A DNA stretch of 64,000 nt, from positions 2,922,001-2,986,000 of the forward strand of contig CP136052.1 in the NCBI GenBank assembly GCA_032620915.1. Reading direction: 5' to 3'. Positions 24,286-33,729 of this stretch are shown piece by piece. The stretch comes from Oscillospiraceae bacterium NTUH-002-81 (lineage in GTDB: Bacteria; Bacillota; Clostridia; Lachnospirales; Lachnospiraceae). Both the position numbers and the translations under genes were made by a program. Positions within the stretch are counted from its first letter, which is position 1; every line of letters starts with the position of its first letter. The notes beneath the pieces are model-generated. The model saw only the letters and a program-made list of their open reading frames with translations, searched no databases and had not been told where the DNA came from.

Positions 24286-24624
24286 TCACTCTGTCAGTCG
24301 ATTCTCCTCGCCCCAGACACAGAGCTGATCCAGCACAGTCATCAGCGTTTTTCCTCGTTCCGAAAGCGTATATTCCACCTTCGGCGGGATCTGCGGATAC
24401 TCGGTGCGGACGATCAGTTTATCCGCTTCCAGCTCCTTGAGATTCGTGCTGAGAGTTTTGTCGGAAATGGTTTTCAGATACCGTTTCAACTCATTGAATC
24501 GCACCGTCTCAAATTCCATCAGGCAGTAAAGAATGACCATCTTGTGCTTGCCGGAGATCAGCGACAACGTATAGGCAAAGCCGGTATCTTCGAAATTGGC
24601 GTTCTCAATATAGTTCTGTATCAT
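24286..24624 (-). CDS. HxlR family regulator
   Basis: A 112-aa winged-helix regulator: FAYTLSLISGKHKMVILYCL, RFNELKRYLKTISDKTLSTN and LKELEADKLIVRTEYPQIPP are the family signatures. It has two Cys (residues near 33 and 103), and some HxlR proteins sense electrophiles or oxidants through Cys, so redox control is possible. It is divergent from a flavin reductase gene with a shared regulatory region, the classic arrangement for this pair. Confidence 0.92.
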   Translation of the reverse strand: MIQNYIENANFEDTGFAYTLSLISGKHKMVILYCLMEFETVRFNELKRYLKTISDKTLSTNLKELEADKLIVRTEYPQIPPKVEYTLSERGKTLMTVLDQLCVWGEENRLTE

Positions 24625-24641
24625 TCACTTTCTCCTAAGAT

Positions 24642-24693
24642 AGTACCTGTCATAATTACCAGTACTTGAATTTACAATTCGCGTGGATATAAT
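24642..24693. promoter_or_regulatory. HxlR operator and flavin-reductase promoter
   Basis: Imperfect palindrome AGTACCTGT-N7-ACCAGTACT (24642-24650, 24658-24666). The plus-strand promoter TTGAAT (24666-24671), 16 bp, TATAAT (24688-24693) begins at its edge, so bound HxlR would touch the -35 box. Confidence 0.65.
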
Positions 24694-24743
24694 TATAAGC
24701 AGGATGAACAGTCCTGTCAATATGATCACAAGGAGGAGTTATC

Positions 24744-25310
24744 ATGAGAACAAAACTGAAAATTACCGAAGGCATTTTCCCCATGCCGGTTCTGATGGTT
24801 GCAACTTACAACGAGGACGGCAGCGTCAATGTCATGAACGCCGCATGGGGCACCATGCAGGAGCGGGACTCCGTTGTTCTGAACCTCACCGAGACACACA
24901 AGACCGTACAGAACATCAAGGCACGGGGAGCATTCACCGTCAGCATTGCCGATGCTGCCCACATAGTGGAAGCAGACTATTTCGGCGTAGAGTCCGGCAA
25001 TAAAGTTGCCGATAAATTTGCCCGCAGTGGTCTGACCGCCAGCAAAGCAGAAACAGTAGATGCCCCTGTCATCAACGAGTTCCCGATCTGCCTGGAGTGC
25101 AGGTTCATCGAGTATCAGAACAATGCATACGGATGCGGCGTCATCGGCAAGGTGATCAATGTCACTGCCGATGAGAGCGTTATGGTGGATGGAAAAATTG
25201 ATATGTCTAAGGTCAACGCCATCGCATTTGACCCCTACACCCACGGCTATTATAAAGTCACCGAGCGTGTGGGCGAAGCATTCCGAGATGGCTTAAAGCT
25301 GAAAAAGTAA
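24744..25310 (+). CDS. Flavin reductase-like FMN-binding protein
   Basis: A 188-aa protein of the DIM6/NTAB flavin reductase family: PMPVLMVATYNEDGSVNVMN, TETHKTVQNIKARGAFTVSI and FARSGLTASKAETVDAPVIN are the FMN-binding elements. Likely a cytosolic NAD(P)H:flavin reductase or flavin-dependent detoxification enzyme; the substrate cannot be told. AAGGAGGAG precedes the ATG. Regulation by the divergent HxlR protein is very likely. A weak hairpin (GGCTGTCGC / GCGGCAGCC) follows the stop. Confidence 0.9.
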   Translation: MRTKLKITEGIFPMPVLMVATYNEDGSVNVMNAAWGTMQERDSVVLNLTETHKTVQNIKARGAFTVSIADAAHIVEADYFGVESGNKVADKFARSGLTASKAETVDAPVINEFPICLECRFIEYQNNAYGCGVIGKVINVTADESVMVDGKIDMSKVNAIAFDPYTHGYYKVTERVGEAFRDGLKLKK

Positions 25311-25376
25311 GGTGCGCAGAAAATGGGCTGTCGCAAAATCATCAACAATAGATGATTAAGCGGCAGCCTCTCATCG

Positions 25377-26588
25377 TTAGTATTCAGTGCTCAATAGAAA
25401 ATCTGCAATGTGCATACTTTTGATTCCCTGGTAATTGCCTCCGGCAAATTCATCGGTTCTTAAAACATACTTCGGATAGTTATCCCGGATTTCCAGCAGC
25501 CGTTCATATTCGCGCTTTTCTGTTTTTTCGGATTTAATCTCCTGTGTGACCTGCACATACAACCGGTCATTCTGCTTCTGCGCCACAAAATCGACCTCAC
25601 CATCCGGCGTTTTTCCAATCGTCACGGTATATCCTCGTCTGCAAAGTTCCAGATACACCACATTTTCCAGACTGGAAGCGACGCTGTCCGGTGTGTAGCC
25701 CAGCACGCTGTAACGCAAAGCGGTATCGGCAAGATAAAACTTCTCCTGCGTTTTCAGAATCTCCTTTCCGCGCAGATCGTATCGAGAACAGCGATGAAGG
25801 AGATATGCTTTCTCCAGCTTTTCCAGATAGCTGTACACCGTTTCATTGTCGATAGAACGATGCTCTGATTTCAGATAATCAGAAATTGATTTTGCCGAGA
25901 ATGAATTTCCCACATTCGCAAATGTGTACCGAACCACTCGTTCCAGCTGGTCGATCTTGCGAATCTGGTTTCTCTTAACAATATCCGAGAAAATCGTGGA
26001 ATTATAGATATCCCGGACAATCGTATAAACCTCATCCTGTGAATACTCTCGCAGGTGCGTTGCAGGGAAGCCGCCCAAGCGGATGTAGTCTGCCAGTTCA
26101 GCATGGATATCCTTTACCTGTGTATACTGCTTTTTGAATTCCAGATATTCCTGAAACGAAAGCGTATAGATACGGAAGGAAACATATCGTCCGGTCAGGT
26201 AAGTCGCTATTTCTGAAGACATCATTCTGGAATTGGAGCCTGTCACATAAAGGTCAACATCATAATCCGTTGCCAAAGTGTTTACTACTTTCTCCCAGCC
26301 TTCAATTTCCTGAACCTCATCCAGAAAGAGATACGTTCTTCCCGTTGGACTGAGCTTTTCTTTGACAGTCTTGAACATATCCTTCGCTGTCATATCCTCA
26401 TAATCCATGGAATCGAAACGCATGCTGACAATCCTCTCAGACGGAACACCATGCTCCTGTTGCAGCTTCTCCATGATCATTTTAAGGACTGTGGATTTTC
26501 CGCAACGGCGAACACCCGTCAACACTTTTACAAAAGGTGTGTCGGTGTATGCCATAATCTTATCAACGTAGAGCGGTCTGTTTATCAT
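25377..26588 (-). CDS. DUF4143-type AAA ATPase
   Basis: A 403-aa ATPase of the AAA_14/DUF4143 family. It has Walker A GVRRCGKST (about residue 25), Walker B TYLFLDEVQEIEGW, and the sensor segment YVTGSNSRMMSSEIATYLTG. The C-terminal DUF4143 domain has GEVDFVAQK, a nuclease-like E-V-D-F motif. These proteins are widespread in gut anaerobes and their role is unsettled; links to toxin-like or mobile modules have been proposed. The start at 26588 follows GGAGGTGGTTCCT; further upstream starts in frame lack one. It stands alone. Confidence 0.9.
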   Translation of the reverse strand: MINRPLYVDKIMAYTDTPFVKVLTGVRRCGKSTVLKMIMEKLQQEHGVPSERIVSMRFDSMDYEDMTAKDMFKTVKEKLSPTGRTYLFLDEVQEIEGWEKVVNTLATDYDVDLYVTGSNSRMMSSEIATYLTGRYVSFRIYTLSFQEYLEFKKQYTQVKDIHAELADYIRLGGFPATHLREYSQDEVYTIVRDIYNSTIFSDIVKRNQIRKIDQLERVVRYTFANVGNSFSAKSISDYLKSEHRSIDNETVYSYLEKLEKAYLLHRCSRYDLRGKEILKTQEKFYLADTALRYSVLGYTPDSVASSLENVVYLELCRRGYTVTIGKTPDGEVDFVAQKQNDRLYVQVTQEIKSEKTEKREYERLLEIRDNYPKYVLRTDEFAGGNYQGIKSMHIADFLLSTEY

Positions 26589-26734
26589 AGGAACCACCTC
26601 CATGATTCCATAATACCGCAAACGCATCAAAAAATCAATAGAAGTTGCGATTACAAACCGCAACTCCTGCTGATTTTCATTGATTTTTTAGGTTGTGTCG
26701 AATTCTGTCCTTCTCTGCTTCAGAATACCGTCGT

Positions 26735-26832
26735 TTACCCGAAAAGCCCAGAAAGCAACGGCACCAGAGTCGTGCCGATCAGTGCCACACCGCCGCCAGC
26801 CATCAGCTGTTTCATGCCCTGAGACTTTGTAC
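26735..26832 (-). pseudogene. Maff2-type conjugative-element membrane protein, C-terminal stub
   Basis: KSQGMKQLMAGGGVALIGTT then LVPLLSGLFG and TAA. This is the last third of the small Maff2 membrane protein found next to transfer genes in Firmicute conjugative elements. The 5' part is replaced by the end of a group II intron, so the stub marks a lost conjugative element. Confidence 0.7.
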
Positions 26833-26921
26833 CAAATAGCGATAGGTAATCCTTTGATATAATCTCCGGATTTTTCCCCGCTCCACACCGTGCATGCAGC
26901 TTTCACCGTACACGGCGTTCC
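26833..26921 (-). mobile_element. 3' end of a group II intron (domains V-VI)
   Basis: On the minus strand GCCGTGTACGGTGAAAGCTG and CATGCACGGTGTGGAGC form the domain V hairpin (AGC..CGT-type stem with GAAA loop). GGATTATATC-type domain VI sequence follows and ends ...CTATCGCTAT next to the Maff2 codons. The reverse transcriptase and domains I-IV are absent. Confidence 0.65.
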
Positions 26922-27065
26922 ATCGAATTCAACAGCCAGGGTTTTTCATATACGATTTACACACTTCGTAACAGCATATTTATCAAAGAATGATTACAGG
27001 CATTTCTGTCATAGTTCGAAGTTTGTTAAGCTTTGCAAGTTTAGAATCATCTAATTGCAGTGGGT

Positions 27066-27555
27066 TCATCTCAGCAAATCAGACAAGCTGTATTCTCCTT
27101 TGGGGATATTTGCTGTTCTGCGATACTCTTTTATGGCTTTCACCAAGAGCTGAGGGTTACTGAAATACTGCTTCACAAAATCATACGACTTCACATCATG
27201 CATCCGAAGATTTGTTTTACAAAATTCGCTTGGTTTTTTTTCAGAACGCTTAAATTGATCATATGCTCCTTCCGCATGAATAATCAGCATTTCAATTTCT
27301 GGCGCAGTAATGACATTTACCACATCAATTTTCTGCTCATATGCTTTACTCAATCGAAATTCCTCTCTGCGAGAATCCAAAATTTTTCCGTAGGTATCGC
27401 TCCTCGAATCGTTTAGCACTTCTGCAACGGATAACACGTTCTTCCAACATTTCTTCTCTGTTGAAAATCAGAAGATCATTATCAACCAGTATGTCGATAA
27501 TAGCTTCTTCGGCAGAGCCTTCACATATACACGCCTTGTATTTTGCTAATTTCAT
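27066..27555 (-). pseudogene. Broken hypothetical protein, TOPRIM-like start
   Basis: The 5' frame gives MKLAKYKACICEGSAEEAII then VIRCRSAKRFEERYLRK. The 3' part continues in another frame as ILDSRREEFRLSKAYEQKID, VVNVITAPEIEMLIIHAEGA and TANIPKGEYSLSDLLR. CEG-x2-E and a later D-x-R recall TOPRIM-type metal motifs, but this is tentative. The break is at a T-run on the plus strand (27383-27387). One base fewer restores a continuous frame, although a few residues may also be missing. AAGGAGGCGG precedes the ATG. Confidence 0.55.
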
Positions 27556-27561
27556 TCTGCC

Positions 27562-27680
27562 GCCTCCTTAATTGATCGAAGCAGCCAGGTTTTTCTTCAA
27601 GCGCATATACGCTTCATGTGCTGGCGTTGTTCCCTCAAGGAAGCCGCTCTGATAAGCATCACTCTTTTTAATATCATTAC
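27562..27680 (-). pseudogene. C-terminal stub with 60-bp repeat, copy 2
   Basis: SDAYQSGFLEGTTPAHEAYM then RLKKNLAASIN and TAA, seven bases before the ribosome binding site of the broken gene above. It was therefore the upstream partner of a two-gene operon. Bases 27589-27648 match 7321-7380 at 56 of 60 positions. The family is not recognised. Confidence 0.5.
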
Positions 27681-28084
27681 GTTTCAATATATCACTTATC
27701 CTCCAAGGGTTGCTCCATCTTCTTTCAATTCTCGCATACAAACCCATGATAACTTAGATGGTGACACCCACCAAGCTATCCACCAAGTTAGCCACCAAGA
27801 TTCAACGCCGTCAGCAGTTATATTGCACCTAATCCCCCCCATTTCCAACTCGTTCAAAAGCGAATCCTGCGGAAGCGAGGCAAACACATCATTCTCGACC
27901 GCACAGCGTAAAGAGTCTGTATTTCGTTTCAGTACATCCGATGCAGAAACAGCAGAAACCTGATATACGCCTTCCTCCAGATGTTTACGCAAAAACACAT
28001 AACTATGCTTTGGCAGGTTCAAATCCAGCATATCTGTATCCCGTGCTGTACACAGGGCTCAGACCGTTTCGCTTTCCTTCTCTG
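27681..28084. other. Mosaic of gene debris
   Basis: No intact gene. Plus-strand codons near 27757-27815 (GDTHQAIHQVSHQDSTPSAV) resemble the His/Gln-rich linker before the C-terminal winged helix of AlbA_2-type regulators. A minus-strand open frame (27696-28031) contains SAVSASDVLKRNTDSLRCAV, which is not recognised. Both look like leftovers between the conjugative-element debris and the ABC operon. Confidence 0.4.
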
Positions 28085-29821
28085 TTATGCCTTAACCAAC
28101 GACCAGCCTTGGCTCTTAGTCTGGAGCTGTACCATGTGGGCAAAAATGCCGCCCTTATGCAGCAACTGTGCAGGCGATCCCTGTTCTGCTACTGCTCCAT
28201 CTTTGAGCACCACAATCTTATCTGCACTGGAAACAGTGCGCATTCGGTGAGCAATAATGAGAACCGTTTTATCCTTGATAAGTCGTGACAGTGCTTCCTG
28301 AATGGCAGTTTCGTTTTCCACATCCAAGCTGGCGGTGGCCTCGTCCAGCAGGATGATGGGCGCATCCTTCAGGAAGGCGCGTGCAATGGAAATACGCTGG
28401 CGTTCTCCGCCGGAAAGGGCGCAGCCGTTCTCGCCGATGTTGGTGTTCCACTTGTCCGGCAGCTTCTCGGCAAATTCCTCGCAGTTTGCCAGCTTTGCTG
28501 CCGCAAGGGCTTCCTCGTCGGTGGCACCTTTGCGCCCCAGACGGATGTTTTCGAGGATCGTGTTGTCAAACAGGGTCACATCCTGAAACACAATGGAATA
28601 AAGGCTCATCAGTTTTTCCGGGTCGATTCGGGAAACCTCCATACCTCCTACGGTGATGTGTCCCTTCTGGTAATCCCAGAACCGTGCCGCCAGCCGGGAA
28701 ACAGTGGTCTTGCCGCCGCCGGAGGGGCCTACCAGTGCCGTGACCTCCCCCTGCTTTGCGGTAAAGGAAACATCCCGCAGCACCGTCTCGCCGGAGTTGT
28801 AGGCAAAGCCCACATGGTCGAACACGATATCACAGCCCTGATTGGTCAGCTGCTCGCTGCCGGTCTGCAGGGGAGCGTCCAGAATCTCGTTCATCCGCCC
28901 CACATTGGTGCGCATGGCGATGACCGCCGCCAGATTCTGCAACGCGCCCTGCATAGGGTCGTACATCCGGGATGCCGCCATCAGGAACAGAAACAGAGTC
29001 AGCACGTCGATGCCACCCTGCACCAGCAGCACCGAACCGGTGAGCGCCACCGACGCAATACCCAGCTTGAGCACCATGCCGGCGGAGGACACAAACAGCG
29101 CTGTTTCCAGCTCTGCCGTGATGGACTGCTTTTCCACTGCTCGAATTTTGTCGGAAAGGCCAGACAGATACCGCTGCTCCGCATTGCTGGCTTTCAGGTC
29201 CCGGAGAGTCTCGATGTACTCCTGAATGCCGTCCGCACAGGCCATTTTCGCAGCCATGGTCCTGGCCTGCACCTTATCCTGTACCCGATAGCTGCCCACC
29301 ACGATGGCAGCGGATACCGGAATGACCCACAGAGCCGCCAGTGCCATCCGCCACTCAAAGGCGAACAGGCTCAGGGCAATGAGCACGGTGGAGATGAGGG
29401 AGCCGAACAGACCTGGGATGAAGTGGGAGCAGTCCTTTTCCAGTACCTCGCAGTCCGCCATGATGGTGCTGGTCAGGTCGGCAAGGTCTCGCTTGCCGAA
29501 AAAGGACAGAGGCAGCTTCCGCAGCCGCTCCGCAAGGGTCAGGCGGCGGGTGCCGCTCTCTTTATAAGTGGTAAAATAGGTGCCGTTGTACTGGAACCAT
29601 GTGGTCAGCAAAATCAGCACAAAGCAGGCAACGCATCCCAGCAGATAAAAGGTGCTTCTCCCGCTCGTAGAGCCTGCCAGCAGGTCTTTTACCAGAAGAT
29701 ACAGCAGCCCGGTGGGCAGCATGAACGCCATGTTCTGGAACGCACAGGCCAGAACGCCCTTTACAAGCCCCTTTGCGCCCTCCGGGGAGCTGGCTGTGGC
29801 GTGTTGAATTTTTTCGATCAT
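28085..29821 (-). CDS. ABC transporter half-unit (TMD-NBD), second of a pair
   Basis: A 578-aa half transporter: six membrane spans in the first 320 residues, then an ATPase domain with Walker A LVGPSGGGKTTVSRLA (about 370), Q-loop VFQDVTLFDN, signature LSGGERQRISIARA, Walker B PIILLDEATASLD and the switch His in IIAHRMRTV. With the preceding half it would form a heterodimer of the kind that exports drugs or peptides or, as in YbtPQ/IrtAB, imports metallophores. Direction cannot be told. It starts three bases after the partner gene and is the last cistron of a long minus-strand operon. Confidence 0.92.
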   Translation of the reverse strand: MIEKIQHATASSPEGAKGLVKGVLACAFQNMAFMLPTGLLYLLVKDLLAGSTSGRSTFYLLGCVACFVLILLTTWFQYNGTYFTTYKESGTRRLTLAERLRKLPLSFFGKRDLADLTSTIMADCEVLEKDCSHFIPGLFGSLISTVLIALSLFAFEWRMALAALWVIPVSAAIVVGSYRVQDKVQARTMAAKMACADGIQEYIETLRDLKASNAEQRYLSGLSDKIRAVEKQSITAELETALFVSSAGMVLKLGIASVALTGSVLLVQGGIDVLTLFLFLMAASRMYDPMQGALQNLAAVIAMRTNVGRMNEILDAPLQTGSEQLTNQGCDIVFDHVGFAYNSGETVLRDVSFTAKQGEVTALVGPSGGGKTTVSRLAARFWDYQKGHITVGGMEVSRIDPEKLMSLYSIVFQDVTLFDNTILENIRLGRKGATDEEALAAAKLANCEEFAEKLPDKWNTNIGENGCALSGGERQRISIARAFLKDAPIILLDEATASLDVENETAIQEALSRLIKDKTVLIIAHRMRTVSSADKIVVLKDGAVAEQGSPAQLLHKGGIFAHMVQLQTKSQGWSLVKA

Positions 29822-29824
29822 TCC

Positions 29825-31597
29825 TTACCCCTCCTTTGCGACCTTCCACTGCACCGACGCCTGATACTCCTGCCACATCTGGGCAAACAGGCCGTTCTGC
29901 GCGCACAGTTCGTCCTTTGTGCCGGATTCCACAATCTGCCCATCCTGCACCACATAGATGCAGTCGGCGTTGGCGACGGTGGACAGGCGGTGTGCGATCA
30001 TCAGCACCGTTTTGCCCCTTGGCAAGCTGGGCAAAAGCGGCCAGCACCTTAGCTTCATTGTCCGGGTCAGCAAAAGCGGTGGCCTCGTCCAGGATCAGGA
30101 TGGGCGCATTTTTCAGCATGGCGCGTGCAATGGCAATGCGCTGCTGCTCGCCGCCGGAAAGATACACGCCCTTGGTGCCGATAACGGTATGGATGCCCTC
30201 CGGGAACTTTTCGATAATATCCATGCACTGCGCTGCTTTCAACGCTGCCAGCACCTCGGCTTCGGTGGCCTGCGGTCTGCCAAGACGGACATTATCCAGA
30301 ATGCTGCCCTTGAGCAGGCGGCTGTTCTGGAACACAAAGGAGATGGTATCCATCAGCTCTTCCTTGGGGATTGCCCGCACATCCGATCCGCCCACCCGGA
30401 CGCTGCCGCTCTGCACATCAAAGAACCGGCAGACAAGGTTTGCCAGCGTGGATTTTCCGCCGCCGGAAGGGCCTACAAAAAGCCACGGTCCGTCCCGGCT
30501 GGATCTCCAGCGAAACGCCCTTGATGACCTCGGTTTTTCCGTCATAGCTGAAACGCACGTTCTGCAGCGCGACGGAAGCATCCTGCGGGTGCTGCGGAAC
30601 AACCTGCACCTGCATGGGTGCTGCCTCCAGCACCGAGTCGATGCGTGCCAGCGCATCCGCTACCACCATCTTGTTCTCGCTCATGTACATTATGCGGGTC
30701 AAAGTCAGGGAGATCACCGGCGTGATGATGATATAGAACAGCAGGTTCAGCAGAAATTCCGGGGTCACGCCGTGAGCCGTGAACAGCAGCCCACCTGCAA
30801 TCAAAAAGGCGAACACGCCGTTGACGGCGGCGGTGTAGAACATCATGGGCAGGCGCAGTTCTTTGGTGTAGGAGATGACCCACTTTTCGTAGTCATCAAT
30901 GGCGGCCTTGAATTTTTTGAAGGAAAATATACTCTGCCCGAAGGTCTTGACCACCGGAATGCCCCGGACGTATTCCACTGCCTCATTGGACATGGCCTCC
31001 AAGGCGTTTCCGTACTGCCGCATTTTTTTCGACCATCCGCTTGCCGGTCATGGTCGCCATAATGAGGAAAGCCAGCACCACCGGCGCAAGGCTCAGCAGC
31101 CCCAACCTCCAGTCGAACGCCAACAGCAGCACCAGCAGCCCCACCGGGGTGGCAATGGCGTTGTACTGGTCGGGCAGCTGGTGGGCAAGATAGGTCTCGG
31201 CGGCTCCGGTGCTCTCGTGGATGATCTTGCGCAGCTTACCGCTGCCGAAATTCTCGGCAAAGCCCAGTGGGAGCACCGCCAGATGCTCCGACACTGCCAG
31301 CCGCAGATTCGTCGCCACCCGGAACGCCGACAGATGGGAGCACATCAGCGCCGCAATGTAAATAAGGTAAGACAGTACTGCGAATAACACTGCCATCCAG
31401 CCGTAATGAGGGATGTTCACCGCCTGCGCATAGTCAGGTGCGACAGCCAGCACATCCCGCAGGATCTTCCAGATGTACACAAAGGGCACCAGTGCCACCA
31501 GTGCGCTGACCGCAGACAGCACCCACGAGGCATAGGTAAAATATCGGTAGTTCCCGGCATAACCCATCAACCGGGAAAGATCGGACTGTTTTTTCAC
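29825..31597 (-). pseudogene. ABC transporter half-unit (TMD-NBD), three single-base frameshifts
   Basis: The partner half transporter, about 590 codons if read through. TMD: MKKQSDLSRLMGYAGNYRYF onward. [58 protein letters not shown] and [15 protein letters not shown], all well preserved. The frame breaks at an A7 run (31023-31029), a T5 run (30477-30481) and a G4 run (30015-30018, minus-strand bases). In each case removing one base restores the family sequence. Three independent hits of the same type in an otherwise perfect gene argue for sequence error; otherwise it is a recent pseudogene. Confidence 0.82.
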
Positions 31598-31639
31598 GAA
31601 AGAACCTCCTTCAAAAAAAATTATGCAAAAATCGCAGCG

Positions 31640-31953
31640 TTACCCTTTCTTTTTGTACCCGCAGTCGCAGTAGGGTCCGCCGGAGGCAAGGGTGTACTGC
31701 CGCACAAATTCGGTCACACCGCCCGCTTCGCTCATGGTGTAGTCCAGATGGCACAGGGCAGGGGGCAGGTCGTACAGACCCAGCTCCTCCATCAGCACAC
31801 AGATGCCGCATTTAGTAAAGCGTCCCTCGTAGCCGCTGCCATCCGGGTATTCGTAAAACTCCATGTTCCACGAATAGGGGTTGCGGTCGGCTGCTTTTGA
31901 AAGGAACCGGCAAACAGCGCCCACATCCCAAAGGGCATTCCAGCGTATTTCAT
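31640..31953 (-). pseudogene. ATC hydrolase family protein with internal deletion
   Basis: Starts MKYAGMPFGMWALFAGSFQK (coupled by ATGA to the preceding gene) but soon shifts frame into NPYSWNMEFYEYPDGSGYEG, then TKCGICVLMEELGLYDL, ALCHLDYTMSEAGG and GGPYCDCGYKKKG. These are the first and last parts of an L-2-amino-thiazoline-4-carboxylate hydrolase-like protein (normally 200-230 aa) with the middle missing. The deletion removed roughly 100 codons and broke the frame, so this one is a true pseudogene. Confidence 0.7.
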
Positions 31954-32876
31954 TGCAGATACCTCCCGGCTTCCGCTTCCAGTGCCTGCCATACCGGGTA
32001 GACTGTGCCATGTTCATCGAAAAATTTCTTAAGATCCCGGTTCAGCGCACTCATTTCGTCGATGGCGTTCATGGCATGGTCGGAGGCGCAGAGCTTGCCC
32101 AGCGAGGTGGCACACATCAGCTTGAAAAAGCGCAGGCAGGTCTTGCGGTATTTCTCCCCTTCAAAGTCTGCATCCTCCTTGGGCAGAATGGTGTGCCCGG
32201 CATCTCGGATGGCGCGATATCCCTCGATGTTGGCATCCAGCACACGGTTCAGGTACGCGGTATCTCCCCTGAGCTTTTTCAGGTCGCCATCTGTCTTATA
32301 GCAGGCGAAGGCCGCAGGCATCACAAACGCGGCATGGCAGAGCAGATAGTCCTCCATGTTCGGCTCGTAAACAACCTTATATTTTGTGCCGTGGAAGATG
32401 CGCCCGATCAACTGTTTATTGGAGGTTGCACCCGTCAGCTGCCCGATGGTGATCTTCTTCAGGTCGATGGAGACCACCCGGTCAGCCTCCCGATGCCCCG
32501 CAGAAAGCGCAAAGGCAAACAGGACATTCTTCCCCGGCAGCGCCGCCGCCAGCGCCCTCGCCTGCACATTGTTCCCCACAAAAACGATGTTCTTCGTCCG
32601 GTTCGCCCGCAGCGTGTCCAGAACGGAATCCAGCTGTGTATAGCGCAGGACCACAAAGATCACATCGTACATTGCATCCGGTGCAAGTTCAGTCACCACC
32701 GGAATGCGGCTGACCGAGGTGCGGAGCGAAAATTTGTCCTTGATCCGCAGGCCGTTCTGCTTGATCTCCGCAGCCCAGTTTCCCCGCGCAAGCAGAGTGA
32801 CATCCTTTCCGGCGCGCAGCAGATTTCTTGCCAGATTGCACCCCAGAACGCCTGCACCATATACCAGAATTTTCAT
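31950..32876 (-). CDS. Ketopantoate reductase-like oxidoreductase (ApbA/PanE fold)
   Basis: A 308-aa NAD(P)-dependent reductase. The N-terminal Rossmann motif is ILVYGAGVLGCNLARNLLRA (G-x-G-x2-G), followed by LARG and a C-terminal helical domain. In classic PanE a conserved Lys and Glu act on 2-dehydropantoate; this protein belongs to a divergent branch common in gut Clostridia, so pantothenate synthesis should not be assumed. It overlaps the methyltransferase upstream and the ATC hydrolase stub downstream, showing tight coupling within the operon. Confidence 0.82.
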   Translation of the reverse strand: MKILVYGAGVLGCNLARNLLRAGKDVTLLARGNWAAEIKQNGLRIKDKFSLRTSVSRIPVVTELAPDAMYDVIFVVLRYTQLDSVLDTLRANRTKNIVFVGNNVQARALAAALPGKNVLFAFALSAGHREADRVVSIDLKKITIGQLTGATSNKQLIGRIFHGTKYKVVYEPNMEDYLLCHAAFVMPAAFACYKTDGDLKKLRGDTAYLNRVLDANIEGYRAIRDAGHTILPKEDADFEGEKYRKTCLRFFKLMCATSLGKLCASDHAMNAIDEMSALNRDLKKFFDEHGTVYPVWQALEAEAGRYLQ

Positions 32877-33715
32877 AGCTTACCTCCAAATCCGATCTTC
32901 ACGATCTGCATTTTCATCCCGTTGTCCCCGACCTTGGCGAGAAATCGGAAAAAGCCGCTGACGGAAGGGTCTTTCAGGTCGTTGTAGCCCATCATATAGC
33001 CCCTGCTGGATACCCGTAACCGGCTGTCCCACTCGCCAATCTCCTTGGGAGCATCCGAAACCGCGAAATATGCCCCTACATCCTTGATTTTCGCCGTCCT
33101 GAGCCACGTTTTGGCGATCATCTTCACCGCCGTACGGTTGGCAGCATCAAAGACCAGCACTCCGCCGGGGAAAGCGTCCGCCATCCACTGCACCAGTTCC
33201 CGAACCTGCTCCGTCAGGAAGTAATAGAACACCCCGGAGGCAAAGAACACCGCCCCGCCGGAGGCATCGATCTTGTCAAACCATGCGAGGTCTTTCAGGT
33301 TGCAGGGGATATTTTGCTCCCGCTCCCCGGCGGGCAGCAGCTGCTGCCGCAGGGCAATCACATCCGAGAAATCCAGATTGTAGATTTTACAGCTGCCGTT
33401 GTCGCAGGCTTTGCCGGTGTTATCCAGCCCACAGCCCAGATTGACCACTGCCGCGCAGGGGTGGTTTTTCAGGTACGCCTGCACTTCAAAGGCAAGGTCA
33501 TTCTGCCGCATGGCGACCTCCAGCGCCCCGAAACGCTGCATCAGGCTGCGGGAATTTTTCTCTGCCTCTGAAAAGTCGTAGTCGATCTGGTCGATCAGAC
33601 GCACCGCCGTTTCGTCCCGGTAAAGGTTCGGATACAACTCCGTACACAGCTTCCGGGAATACAGCGGGAGGATCAATGTCTCCTGCACGGTGTTTTTCTC
33701 GATTTTGTATTTCAT
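32873..33715 (-). CDS. Class I SAM methyltransferase, LCM/Tcmp type
   Basis: A 280-aa methyltransferase of the leucine carboxyl methyltransferase/PKS O-methyltransferase group. YPNLYRDETAVRLIDQIDYD is the conserved N-terminus, AVVNLGCGLDNTGKAC is the SAM-binding glycine motif (near residue 95), and VFFASGVFYYFLTEQVREL follows. The substrate is unknown; the group usually methylates small hydroxy or carboxyl compounds. The start at 33715 follows GGAGGAACAACCT; a longer in-frame start upstream overlaps the neighbouring gene and was rejected. Confidence 0.88.
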   Translation of the reverse strand: MKYKIEKNTVQETLILPLYSRKLCTELYPNLYRDETAVRLIDQIDYDFSEAEKNSRSLMQRFGALEVAMRQNDLAFEVQAYLKNHPCAAVVNLGCGLDNTGKACDNGSCKIYNLDFSDVIALRQQLLPAGEREQNIPCNLKDLAWFDKIDASGGAVFFASGVFYYFLTEQVRELVQWMADAFPGGVLVFDAANRTAVKMIAKTWLRTAKIKDVGAYFAVSDAPKEIGEWDSRLRVSSRGYMMGYNDLKDPSVSGFFRFLAKVGDNGMKMQIVKIGFGGKL

Positions 33716-33729
33716 AGGTTGTTCCTCCC

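Noticed and set aside
25311..25376. Strong terminator between flavin reductase and DUF4143 gene
   Set aside because: The stem GGCTGTCGC / GCGGCAGCC is interrupted by a long loop and lacks a T-run; kept only as a weak hairpin in the flavin reductase entry.
27696..28031. 111-codon minus-strand ORF as a real protein
   Set aside because: No family resemblance, no clear ribosome binding site, and a Trp-rich tail that is opposite AlbA_2-like codons; treated as debris.
29773..31062. Long plus-strand open frames over the ABC transporter genes
   Set aside because: Composition and Arg/Pro/Ser-rich peptides are those of antisense frames of G+C-rich coding DNA; the minus strand encodes clear ABC domains.
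31640..32017. Start of the ATC hydrolase gene at 32017
   Set aside because: The added N-terminus is out-of-frame sequence of the upstream reductase gene; the genuine start is the overlapping ATGA at 31953.
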